22,265 nt of DNA from Hymenochaete sp. R1 (lineage: Eukaryota; Basidiomycota; Agaricomycetes; Hymenochaetales; Hymenochaetaceae). The stretch lies in the NCBI GenBank assembly GCA_019400425.1, contig JAFREE010000255.1, positions 1-22,265 on the forward strand, written 5' to 3'. This document shows, one piece after another, positions 1 to 10,013 of the stretch. The first letter of the stretch is position 1; every line of letters begins with the position of its first letter. A program made the position numbers and the translations under genes. The notes below the pieces were generated by a model. That model searched no databases. It was not told the origin of the DNA and saw only the letters and a list, made by a program, of their open reading frames with translations.

Positions 1-1
1 G

Positions 2-115
2 GAGTCGGCGCAAGACATCCAATATGGAGCCGACGGGAGGTGGGTGGGCGGGACCACCTCCGACGGTGAGTGGCTTTCGTTCTTACTTGGTGGTGACAAG
101 TTAGAGTATCAATAG
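2..115 (+). CDS. Possible 3' end of a gene cut by the window edge (37 residues)
   Basis: From base 2 a frame stays open for 37 codons and ends in TAG at 113-115. The residues look like folded protein (glycine- and tryptophan-rich, with GRWVGGTTSDGEWLSFLLGG near the end), which is why I list it. I do not recognise the family. A GTGAGT at 66-71 could instead be a splice donor, in which case the exon would end at 65 and the stop would be intronic, but I found no convincing downstream exon. Upstream sequence lies outside the window, so the frame is not proven. Confidence 0.3.
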   Translation, partial: ESAQDIQYGADGRWVGGTTSDGEWLSFLLGGDKLEYQ

Positions 116-1244
116 TCGGTCTTCTGAAATATTCTTTTTGTATTTCTGCGCCAACGACTTCCGGCGTGGTGGTATGAGTAAGATTGGGAAAAAGAAGCTG
201 TTGTTTCTTTCGAACGCGTGCTAATTTTTTGGTTGTTTGGCAAGTGTTTGTGCTCGTTAGTTCTGATACGTCGGCGAAACAAACGAGTAACTGGACGCGC
301 AATACGTTTCTTTTTTTGTACCACAACCTCAGACAGTCAGATCTGAGTACTTCCCCGATGGTCTGTATCTCTCTCCTGGAGTCCTGGGGGACTGCGCCAA
401 ATATCACACCCGGCAAATTTTGCTGTCTTCGTCCATTTCTATCCTAATATTTCCGGGCCACTCCGATCATTGGTGTCATAGCATCTTATTGATCACTCAA
501 TTTCTCGGTATATACTCGTAAAGCTATGACATTACGCACAGGAGATCGAGCCTAGCACAGGCATTGTCCACATCGTGATCTAGTTTGTGCCCGACTACTA
601 TGATATTAATCACCCTGCCTGTAACTTTTGGGAGCCTTCGGCTCTTTTCGAAAACACAGTGTTTATTATTGTCTCGATTCTTCTTCACTTTTCTTTCCCT
701 CGTCTTCCTCACTCTCATTTCTGTTCCTCGGTTTCGCCTTCTCCTGTTATATTTTAGTGCACAGTGCACACCTCTCAGTGACCACGGACCTCATCCGACT
801 CTCTCAGACCCTGAGCTCTGACATGTGCCTGTTCTCGCCTTTCGCAGCTAGCCTCTACTAGTAGCGCCTCCGGCATTGGACGTACTATCATTTGTAATTC
901 TTCTAAAACTTTGGCGCAAAAGAAGTAGATGAAAATGAAATAGTAACAAAAGCCTCAGTGAAGCCGAAAAGGGATTTGGCTTTACTGAATTGAGCCTGGA
1001 CCGAAGGCTAAAAGTCTAATAAGTTGAGGGATCGACGCCGATTTTGGTCTGACTCGAGGACGCCTCGCGCATCCCGACATCTGCCTCGCTCTTCCATGCA
1101 CCCAGCTAACTTGCAACTCTGATCATTTCAAGCTGTGTTTCATTCACGTACTCGATCTCTCACACAGAGATAGAATTTCTTGGTCGAAAATTCAGGGTCC
1201 TCTACAACATTTAGCGACTCAAGTCGCCTTGCTTCGATACCGCC
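116..1244. other. Long intergenic stretch upstream of the queuosine salvage gene
   Basis: No coding region is supported here on either strand; open frames are short and biased. Between about 670 and 750 the + strand is strongly pyrimidine-rich (C and T runs), as in many fungal promoters. A near-perfect stem-loop lies at 955-988 and is listed separately. No tRNA box motifs and no clear TATA element were seen. Confidence 0.5.
955..988. repeat. Inverted repeat / hairpin, 11-bp arms
   Basis: Arm TCAGTGAAGCC (955-965) pairs with GGCTTTACTGA (978-988) at all 11 positions if one G-T wobble is allowed, around a 12-nt purine-rich loop. It lies about 256 nt before the QNG1 start codon, in the probable promoter or 5' leader. 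Function is unknown. Confidence 0.55.
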
Positions 1245-2702
1245 ATGCTAGAAAAGAACCTTCCACTCGGGACTGTCGTTTTAGATGAAAAAAGTGGACT
1301 TAAAGATCAATATATTGTATTGGAGGAGAATAACCCGGTGATAGAAAGTGCCAGGTTTATTCTTGACGTGAGTACTAAAGACTGTTTCACTTGTGCCGCA
1401 GCTTCATTTCCTTTCTTGCAGAGCACAGATATCGTAGCAATCGACAAGGAAGGTGTTGATAACGCTGCAGACTATGTATGCTCCTGCTTTTGAAGATAAC
1501 TTCGCCTTGGCTGATAATTTCGTATCCCATAGATAGCCAGGAAACTCGATGAAGAATCATACGCCCCTACGACGTGGCGAACGCACCCCCTTCATCTCTG
1601 CCCTCCCGAAACATTCGCTTCTTCCGATCCCCGAACCCGTGCTTGTTTAGACTGGATCTTTCTCATATCGTCTTTGAATTTCTCTTTTTGGTCGGAGCTA
1701 GAGGGAACGGAGGATGAGTGTAGAAGGTTTGGAGTGGATTGGCGATCAGGGTGGACAAGTAGGCATGACGAAAGGAAGGTGCATACCGGTTACTGGAGCT
1801 TGGTCGCTGCTATAGACAAAGGTGAGTGCGAGATTAAGCTTCCATTTTTCCATTTTATGCTGACTCTGCGCATCTTTTAGCTTTGGAAGCTGGTATACCT
1901 ATAACCGACCCAGCGTTCTACTCGTCTCCTGAGAGGTGCCCGGATACTACCATTGCTTCAATTTTCGCGCCAGCTTCTTCATGCTCGGAAAGCTCATCAA
2001 TGCTGAAGGATCGTATATCAATCATGCGTGAAAATGGATCTATTTTATGCCGAGTACGTTGTTCGTTTTTCGTAACATTCCTTAATTAACATCGGCTTTT
2101 GTTCGATCATCAAGCACTTTGGTGGCAGCTTTTTAGGGTTCATTCAATACGTTAAAGGCAACAAAACTTACGCACCGTGCACTTTCGCACTCCAACTGGT
2201 AAAATCTATCACCGAAGCCTTTCCCTCCTTTAGAGACCAATGCACATATTCAAACCGAACGATCTTCTTTTGGAAGCGCGCCCAAATACTCGTCGCTGAG
2301 TCCTGGGCTGCATTCTACCCTCTCCAACCCAACGAGCAGCACCCGCTCTTTCCTGAGGGCGTGGGCGAGCTGACAATGTTTGCGGACTATCGTGTTCCTC
2401 AGATCTTGCACCACCTCGGTATCCTCAGATACACGCCTTCGCTCGTTTCTACTCTCAGTGAGCACAGACCCGTGGAACACGGGAGCATGGAGGAAATGGC
2501 CATACGCGCTGGGAGCATCATCGCCGTGGAGGAGGTTCGCAGAGCGATCTTGGAAAGTGGGCGAAGCGACGTTAGTAGCGTGATTATTGATTTCTACTTG
2601 TGGGATCTTGCGAAGAGGATTGAAGGAGGTGATGAGACTATTGATGGTGTGCGAACGCAGGAGGTTCTGCCTGTGCACCGGACGAGGAGTATTTGGTATT
2701 AA
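1245..2702 (+). CDS. QNG1: Queuosine 5'-phosphate N-glycosylase (queuosine salvage protein, DUF2419 family)
   Basis: Exons: 1245-1367, 1422-1475, 1533-1821, 1881-2053, 2115-2702, giving 408 residues; human QNG1 (C9orf64) is a little shorter. Family members release queuine base from queuosine 5'-phosphate so that it can be placed in the tRNA wobble position; eukaryotes cannot make queuine and must salvage it. Family hallmarks: the N-terminal VIESARFILD segment (about residues 32-41), FGGSF (215-219), FPSFRDQ (249-255), KRAQIL (267-272) and the signature LTMFADYRVPQIL (299-311), whose acidic residue sits in the base pocket in this family, followed by a GS-x-EE-x-A-IRA-x-SI-x-AVE segment. The ATG gives an N-terminus of family-like length. 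All splice sites are GT-AG and every join keeps frame. The gene converges on the family X polymerase gene across about 360 nt. Confidence 0.9.
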
Positions 2703-3061
2703 AAATCAGTGTGTTCTCCTTACTGCATGCTTTGGCTACATTCTATCGTTGTTCCCATTCCTGATGTTTTTTTAAGGGATTGTTGTGTCATTCCCTTTTA
2801 TACTAAGACCCATATAGGCTATCAAACATAGTATTGGCTTAAGAGATTATTGTTTTCCTAATATTATTAAACTCGATTCAATATTTAGAGATGGGCGAGA
2901 CATTGTAAAATGTACAAGTAATAGAAGTTAATAACTTATTTGTACGGTAGAGTTAATGCAAATAAGAAGCGCTCAACTTTATTGAATGCCAACGAAAATC
3001 ATCACCGCGGCTGAGTCACAAGCCAAGATGTCACTCTACATGTGCGGCGCATAATCGCACC
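2703..3061. other. Convergent 3' intergenic region
   Basis: AT-rich spacer between the 3' ends of the queuosine salvage gene (+) and the family X polymerase gene (-). It must contain both polyadenylation regions. No gene or clear repeat is visible. Confidence 0.5.
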
Positions 3062-4990
3062 CTATCCATCACCTTCCCCTTCTTTCTGCTTTCTTTTCCT
3101 TATCCTCATGGGTTTCTCGCCCTTTAGAATCGCTTCGGAATCATACTTGGACCTCTGCACGATAAACGAGAAGTTTCGCTTCTCCGGCTCGACAAACGAC
3201 AGACCCAATGCCTCTAAAATCTCTGTCTCGTCTGTGCTCGCAACTATTTGCCATGATCCCTCTTGCTCGTCAGATGATTTGGGTTCGATTTTGCCTTTTA
3301 ATCGGAGATCTGGATCGCTTGACGTGTTTGACGATGGAGGCGGTAAGTCATCGTGAGGTTCCGCCGGATCGACGGGATCAGCGTCTGACGCTGAAGTTGA
3401 AGAAGCTTCATCCGATTTCCTCGGCTGGAAGAGCCATAGTCCAGACTCGTCTAAGTGCAGGCCAATTTTCGAAGCCCTCTTTCGGATGTGGGTATTGAAG
3501 TCAGTGTCACCGGTCGTCGCGAGAAGAGCGGCGCCCTCTGACAACGTAGGATAGAGCCTGATGCAAATGTCAGATGGACCTCCCTGTGAGATTGAGTCTG
3601 ATGATTAAGATACGCACGAGATGTCCATTCTACGATATGCGAATACTTGATCTTCATGTTGACTATCGGAGGTCGCGGGATCCTCTGATGACAACATGAC
3701 TGGAATTTTAGCAATGCCTTTCCATCTCCGTGGCCCTTCTGACAGCGTCGCGGACAAAATTCCTGCACGAGTGAGTGGGTTAAGGATATTTCTCCTTAAG
3801 AGCGTATCCTGCGCAGTTTGTGACGGAGAGACTGCATCCTTTCCGGATCGACTTCGAGGACGTGCCGTCACCGTCGAGCTCAGAGAGGGTCTGATCTCTT
3901 TCTCGTTTGGACGAGGTACATGGGTGCATGAGTCATGGATAAAGATGAGGTCGATGCTACTGCATGTCGCAATCCCTCGCCGGCTGTATCGTAATTAGCA
4001 GATGAGGAAACATGAATGCCTCTACCGACTCACAAGCTACCAACAGCGTGCATTCGGACCTCTCCAGGTAGATGTGACCTTATTTCTTCCTACATACAGT
4101 TAGACATGTATATTAGTAATCGGAACACCGAACACGTACCATAATCGCGTCGATTTCAGCACGTGTGACATGCGTGTTGAAATGGTCCACGTAGTCAAGC
4201 GCAACTCTGACTGGATTAGACAGCATCTTTGAGAATTTCGGAGTTCGTAGATCATTCAGCGTGCGACAGCCAACGTCGTAGAGTTTGTTTGCTATGACTG
4301 AGCTGATAGAAAGGTTACTTCTAGCTCTCGGCGCCAGTGAGCGAGGTCCTCACCCAATACCCGGTACACGTTTGAAATCGGATAGGCACTGTTCTCGTTC
4401 CATCTGCTCTCGCGTCTTTTTTGGTTTGGTTTTGGGTTGTGAGGCAGTCACTTCTCCAGTGAGGTCCTGATATTTATTCGTAGGAAAGGTGAGACAAAAA
4501 AAGTAACCCCGGAGAACGGATGGATTAAGCGTACCGTTATATCTGGTTGTAAGTATTCATCTATTCGTCGAGCTATCCCTTCACCAACCCCGACAATCTT
4601 GCACATAACACTCAGCAAAAGTTCAAGCCGACATGTGGATGATAACCTACTCCAATAGCATCATTGCCTGAGTTTATTGGATTCGGGCAGGCGTCAATTG
4701 CCTGGAACGCCCTCCGGAATGCACGAGCTTTGTAGGTACCATTTTCAAGATCGAGGATCCCTTCCTGCTCGAATACTTCCTGGCGCATGAGACAATGAGT
4801 AAATTAAGAAGAAGATATTAGAGGACGACACACCTTTCATTAGCCAGTGTACTATCCGTGCATTTGGCCCCTTAGGATTCGGGGCGAAAGTGATGGTGGA
4901 TTTAGCATTGAAGGAAGCAGATCTTTTGAAGGGTCTGAGTGAGCTACAGGTTAAGCAAATGTTTCGCAGTGATGAGGAAGCAGTGCGCAT
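3062..4990 (-). CDS. Family X DNA polymerase (Pol beta/lambda-like) with altered active-site residues
   Basis: Exons in coding order: 4990-4832, 4779-4651, 4597-4535, 4466-4354, 4302-4140, 4089-4034, 3983-3618, 3557-3062; 514 residues. Family X enzymes fill short gaps in base-excision and end-joining repair. Domain order is preserved: 8-kDa lyase-like domain (about 54-112, with YKARAFRRAFQAIDACP and VGVGEGIARRIDEYL); helix-hairpin-helix (FKRVPGIGSVIANKLYDVGCRTLNDLR, about 148-174); palm (GSFRRGIATCSSIDLIF, 226-242, and YRRMDISLYP, 344-353); thumb (TTGDTDFNTHIRKRA and ETEILEALGLSFVEPEKRN). Three changes stand out. The usual catalytic pair GD-x-D reads SSID, so the first aspartate is Ser237. 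The Pol beta Lys72 position is Arg107. The YFTG dNTP-pocket motif reads ATTG (363-366). Asp239, Asp348 and Asn371 remain. The N-terminus (MRTASSSLRNICL...) is basic and Ser-rich like a mitochondrial presequence, and no BRCT domain is seen. Intron 1 needs the weak donor GTGTCG; the overlapping GTGTGT breaks frame. The thumb carries an acidic, proline-rich insertion. Confidence 0.85.
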
Positions 4991-5596
4991 GAAATCAAGA
5001 AAAGTAGATAGCAAGGATCTGACGAGTGTTCAAGTTGACCTGGAAAGAGTTGGGAGTGTGCTTGATTTTGAGCGAATCGATCGGCTATGTTATTCAGTGT
5101 CGATCACAAAGTTACGTAAACATATATTACGTATCAATCAATGTCGCAAGATTCGACTGAGGACGGCTCATGCAAGAGAATCGGTGAACTTGTTCGCCTC
5201 TTGACCTTCAACCACCATGTGTCTCCCGTCGTCCCCAATGATGCTCGTTTTCTGCCCTCTTCGTCGTCGTTCGTGTCGGAGACAAGCTTAAGCCAGACCA
5301 CCTTTCTGCGTTGAGAATCAGATCACCTTTCGGAGTAAATGCAGCACGCGGCCCTTTATCTATCCATAGATTGCTTACTCACGCATAATTATCACTTGTT
5401 ATCTGTGCCGTAGCCTGGGTCTGACTGACTGGCTGGCGCTGGCCCACTCGACTCAGTCAGCACACAGCCGAGTTCTTACCACGGTCTCTGTTGCCTTCTG
5501 CCTGGCCGTCTCTGTCTGTCTCTTGCTTGTGTCGTACGACGTCCCTTTAGTCATCGAGAACTTGTTGCTCGAGCTATCTGATTTTCTTGGACCAAC
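4991..5596. other. Divergent promoter region, polymerase X gene / aminotransferase gene
   Basis: About 600 nt between two outward-facing start codons. The right half, from about 5420, is rich in CTG/TCTG tracts, probably the 5' leader of the aminotransferase gene. No convincing coding exon was found. In the polymerase frame the nearest upstream stop (TGA) precedes the first ATG, which supports the start at 4990. Confidence 0.45.
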
Positions 5597-7740
5597 ATGT
5601 CTTTCAATGAGAAGGTTTTGCAGGTTTCGTCTGCCCAGACATCTCTTCTATCCGTACACGCAGATATGGGCAAGGTGAGCTGCTTTTCGATCGTAATGCG
5701 CAACTCATCTTATCTCACCGAAACATTCAGCCAAAGGCCATCGACTTGTCACATCACCTCTCCGAACTTGCCAAGTCTAGAGAATTGTCACCTTTGAAGG
5801 GCCTCGCTAAGTATTTCGGACAACCAGGTCTTATCTCTCTCGCCGGGGGCATGCCATCGCCCACCTACTTCCCCTTTTCTTCCGTATCCGCTGAAGCACT
5901 TGTGCCATCTTCGTTTACCCTCACCCCGAGTCCATCCTCTGACACAAACTTATCGTGGTTTTGGAAATTGTTTTCGCCGCGAAAAGAGCAAACGCACCAT
6001 ATCTCTATCCCCAAATACTCTACCTTACCACCAGACGAAGCCGTATCTCTTGAAACGGCTTTACAGTATGGAACCGCTCAAGGGTTGGTTCCGCTGCAGG
6101 AGTTTATGAGGAAGTTTACAGGCAAAGTTTACCAGCCTCAGTATTCCAATTGGACGGCACTTGTTCATGCCGGGAACACCGATGGTTCGTACCTGATTTT
6201 GGGTTGTTGATATTTTGGACTAAATTTTGGTCCTATATTTACTGCGGTTCCCAGCGTGGTGCAAGGCCGTCCAGTCACTTTGTAACCCCGGTGAAATGTT
6301 TCTGACAGAGGAATGGACTTATCCGTCAGCATTGTCCTCAGCTTCGCCTTTGGGTATCCATCCGGTACCGGTAAAGATAGACGGCGAAGGGATGCGCAGC
6401 GACGATTTGCGCAAGGTCTTAGCCGAATGGGACGAGGACGTGCGAGGAGCGAAGCGTCCACATGTTATGTACACCGTTCCCATTGGTCAGAATCCCACTG
6501 GCGCGGTGAGTGCATCACTGCCTTAGAGATTTGCATCTTTAATAAGGCATGTGCAGACGATGGGCGCAACTCGGAAGAGGGAGATTTACAATGTTTGTGT
6601 TGAATATGGTGAATATACGATCGGAGTATTCTCTACTTGATTCTCTTCTAACTCGATACAATTGACTTCAGACGTCATCATCGTCGAAGACGACCCGTAT
6701 TTCTTCCTTCAACAAGACGCTTACGTCCCGCGTTCCGCACGAAAAGGCGCAACTTCCGCATCACTATTCAAGGATGACGACGAACAAGCTTTCATCGACT
6801 CGCTTGCACCTTCTTTCGTCAAATTCGATTACGAAGGGCGCGTTGTCCGCTGCGATAGTTTTTCAAAAACCATCGCGCCGGGATCGAGGCTTGGCTGGTT
6901 CACTTGCAACGAAGTATTTGCGGAGAGATTCGAGAGGCAGAGTGAGACGTCGACGCAGGCGCCTTGTGGGTTTGGCCAGGTGTGCATTCTCTTGAAACGT
7001 CTAATTGTCCCTATTTCTCATGTGTGATTCCTTCTGTAGTCCATCGTCACACAACTCTTAACAAAGGAATGGGGTTTCTCGGGCTATGTTCGCTGGCTCC
7101 GCGGTCTGCGTTCCGAGTATACACAGCGTCGCAACCTGTTTCTGGATTGCTTCCAAGAACATTTCGACTTCCAGCAAGTCTATGTTGCACAAGGGATGTG
7201 GGCTGGTTGCAACGCACTTGTCGCAAGTAAGAAGACGAAAGATATGAGAAAATCTGGATCGGCAAACGAGAAGACTTTGGGCGTTGATGAGCGAAAGACG
7301 TTATTCAGCTTCGTCCCGCCGACAGCTGGAATGTTCCTTTGGGTACGCTTCGCCTTCGTCCTTGCTCTATTCGAACTTGACGACCTTTATTAACAATTAA
7401 TGCAGCTCAAGATCCACTTCGCTAACCACCCCGCATATATCAACTCTTTCGCGCCCTCACAGAAAGCGGATCTCGAGCAACGCCTGTTTGAGCGCATCGC
7501 CGACTCAGGGGTCCTCGTCGGGCCGGGAAGGTTCTTTGCGTCTGTGAGCGAGGTGCAGAACGCCGCGGAGGGTCATCTGCGGATGTCTTTCAGCCATGCT
7601 TCAGTACGTATTATTCGAGAAATTCCGCTCTATTTTTGGCATTGATGAATGTTTCGCTTTATGTGTTATAGCAAGAAGACATGAAGAAGGCCGTTGCAAT
7701 TATTAGTCAACAGATCGCCGAGTTCTTCGAGGAAAAGTAA
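5597..7740 (+). CDS. ARO8: ARO8-like aromatic / 2-aminoadipate aminotransferase (PLP, fold type I)
   Basis: Exons: 5597-5674, 5731-6184, 6255-6505, 6557-6608, 6672-6979, 7040-7342, 7406-7603, 7672-7740; 570 residues, near the length of yeast Aro8/Aro9 and fungal relatives. The enzyme transfers amino groups from aromatic amino acids (and often 2-aminoadipate or kynurenine) to 2-oxoacids, acting in Phe/Tyr/Trp and lysine metabolism. Motifs: PGLISLAGGMPSPTYFPF near the N-terminus; ETALQYGTAQGLVPL; HAGNTDAWCKAVQSLC; VPIGQNPTGA; VIIVEDDPYFFLQ (Asp285 should pair with the pyridine nitrogen); and the PLP lysine Lys344 in SFSKTIAPGSRLGW. HLRMSFSHAS near the C-terminus carries the conserved substrate-carboxylate arginine. 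All eight exons join in frame with GT-AG borders. ARO8 versus ARO9 type cannot be decided from sequence alone. Confidence 0.92.
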
Positions 7741-8086
7741 AGGCATTCTAGAAGGCAGACGGGCAATTGGAGGTTCAATGCTAAAGTGATCTATACAGAC
7801 GCGGGGAATTTCTTGGATACACGGTATTTCGTAATTTCTTTCTTGAATATGAGATTAGTTTGCTACATTCTTGAGTAGTTCAGAATATTTCAGTGGTACC
7901 AAACCATTGTCAATATAGAATACGAAACATGTATAGTTTTTGATTCCGTATATGTATTTTCTTCATACACGATTATCCAGACTATGCGGACATAAACGCT
8001 TCATAAGGAATCCTTAACTTCTTAGTAAATACGGTACACGCATAGCATCACAAAACCTGAAACTCAACTCTACCCAAAAATCCCAA
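7741..8086. other. Convergent 3' intergenic region
   Basis: AT-rich spacer between the 3' ends of the aminotransferase gene (+) and the p34-like gene (-). No coding region or repeat is supported. Confidence 0.5.
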
Positions 8087-9716
8087 TCACCCGCTTCCCA
8101 TTGTGTTACCCTCAAGTCCATACACCAATCCCAAAGCAACTCTCGCCGCCGCCCTCCTCCGCTCACCCTCATCCTCGATCTGCGCTACCTCGTCTTTCAT
8201 CCCCTCTAGCGCACTGAGCACACGCGATAGGTCAAAAGAAGAAGCAGGAGGCTCGAAGGTCGTTGGTGATGACGAGTTGCTATCCGGGTTGATGGTGGCT
8301 TCTTCGAGATTTCGGTCCTGGTCATGAGCACGAACCTGATCCTGATTTTGTTCTTGCTGGGGAGTTGAGGGTCCGTCTTCGTGCGTGAATTGCAGGTGTG
8401 GAGGGATGAGATCAGAGGGCGAGTCGGGAAGGCGGGTGAAGTTAGAAGGGTCATAAGAAGACGAGTTGGAGAATATCCGTGCAGAGGCAGCTTGGATCTC
8501 GGACAGTGGGGGAAGCAGGTCGTCATCGTCGTCGTCCAAATCTGAGTCCCATTTGAAAGCTTCGGATGGGCTGGAGCTGGAAGGAACTAAGTTGTGCGTA
8601 TGTCGTTGCTGCTGAGTCGAAGCCGCGGGTGCGGAAATGAAGTCGGTAAAGTCGTCATCGAAACCTTCTTTCCTCGAATGCGTGTCGTGCTTTGCTGTTG
8701 AGTACGCGTTCGAGGAAGGCGAGTCCCTCCCACCGGCCGCCCACGGATCGTCTGCTCCTGATACAGCCTTCGACGCGCGCTCCACCGGTCCTGAGTTTCC
8801 CAGTTTCTCATCATCAGAATCATCTTCTAGCCATTTCGCGAGCATATCCATCTCTTTCTCCATGTTCGGCATGCCTTCGCTTGCCGATTTCAGAGCTTCG
8901 AAGTCCCGATCTACTTGACTGTCGTTCGCTCCTATGCTACTTGATATGGATGGCTTTACGAGAGTCCGCATGCTTGCTCTTACAGTGGATGGGCTTGCTT
9001 GGACCATGCTGGGCCACATGATGGTACTGAGAGCATCTACGGCTCGGAATAGACCTGGTTGTCCTGGAAATTTCTCTAAGCATCCATGATTCTCGAAGCT
9101 ATCGTTAATATGGAAGACTCACGTCCAATATCATCAGTCACGTCCTCCGAGCCATCTCTGTGGGCGTCTATATACTCGAAGCCATGCTCGAAAAAGAAAT
9201 CCTCCTCTTCTGCTTCGGTCGTTGGGGCGGTGTTGATTGCGAGAGAGACTTCGGGAGTAGAAGAAACAAGCTGCTCGGACATCAACTTCAAGTGTGGTTT
9301 GTAGGTCTAATGTGGGAATGAATATTGCGAAGTTTCGGAGTGAATGTGCAATGAGCAACATACTTCATTAGCTTTCCACGTGTAGATGATGGCGGGTACA
9401 TCGTCCAACTCAATCGATTCCAGTCCTTCAATATGTATCGGATGGAAATGTACCGGCGCAGTGTAATATTTATTTTTGATCGTCCAATGAATGACCTCGG
9501 TGTGATCGTGAGGATACGGGTTATCGTCGCCTGCAAGGGCTTTGATGCCTAACAGCAGTCTTTCAAGCTGAAGACTAGTACGCTTCGGGGTGGGACAAGA
9601 GACATACGGTTGGCTACCTCCCTGGCCGTCTCGATGGTTGAGGAGACAATGATGATGCGGCAGGACGCCGAAGAGCCGCCGTCGTCGCTGGCGTAGGCGT
9701 CGATGTCAGAGCTCAT
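8087..9716 (-). CDS. Alpha/gamma-adaptin-binding protein p34 family (AAGAB / Irc6-like)
   Basis: Exons in coding order: 9716-9608, 9548-9364, 9306-9123, 9063-8087; 484 residues. Mammalian AAGAB (p34) is a chaperone for assembly of AP-1/AP-2 clathrin adaptors; yeast Irc6 is the distant counterpart. The N-terminal half resembles the degenerate small-GTPase fold of this family: strand CRIIIVSST (19-27), IHWTIKNKYYTAPVHFHPI, then DDVPAIIYTWKAN. Next come the typical GFEYIDAHRDG and the RQPGLFRAVDALSTIMWPSM helix (from residue 160). The C-terminus has the p34 signature: an FDLSRVLSALEGMKDEVAQI helix, then RRRAAARVALGLVYGL. Between them lies about 200 residues of acidic, Ser-rich, probably disordered sequence with clusters such as DDSDDE and a run of D. 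The start ATG is the first in frame and all four exons join cleanly. It is divergently paired with the SNF5-type gene. Confidence 0.82.
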
Positions 9717-10013
9717 CGACTGACTGGCAAGTGATGGTGGTGGAAAGCCAAGAATGGAGGGCGACGATGTGAATCTGAGGTGACTTGACGAGGGTTACGC
9801 TAAGCAGTGCAGTACAAGGGCACTGAAACTTTTCTTGGTCTCAGACCACGACGACGCCGGAAAATTTGTTTGTTTGTCGACGTCGAGCAAAACAGAAGAT
9901 TGATTGTGAAGAGCGTCCGTCGTTGTCGTCGTTTATAATCAAGAGCGAGTTGAGTAAGTTGGGCGCTGGTTGATGTCGATTATTGACCATCTTGGGCAGT
10001 CAGGTTCTCCGTC
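9717..10013. promoter_or_regulatory. Shared divergent promoter, p34-like gene / SNF5 gene
   Basis: A spacer of 297 nt separates two outward-facing start codons, so it must hold both promoters. A TATAA at 9934-9938 on the + strand lies about 75 nt before the SNF5 ATG and could be a TATA box, but in AT-containing fungal DNA this is weak. GACGACG-type repeats surround both leaders. Confidence 0.45.

Noticed and set aside
524..861. Overlapping open frames on both strands (about 80 residues each) in the CT-rich region
   Set aside because: Low-complexity residues dictated by the pyrimidine tract, no family resemblance, no splice-consistent extension.
3451..3768. 105-residue minus-strand frame crossing the last polymerase X intron
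   Set aside because: It runs through the 60-nt intron 3558-3617 in another frame; the family motifs YRRMDI and LYPT only join if that intron is spliced.
8103..9021. Several open frames on the + strand opposite the p34-like gene
   Set aside because: Ser/Arg-rich shadows of the acidic, low-complexity minus-strand coding sequence.
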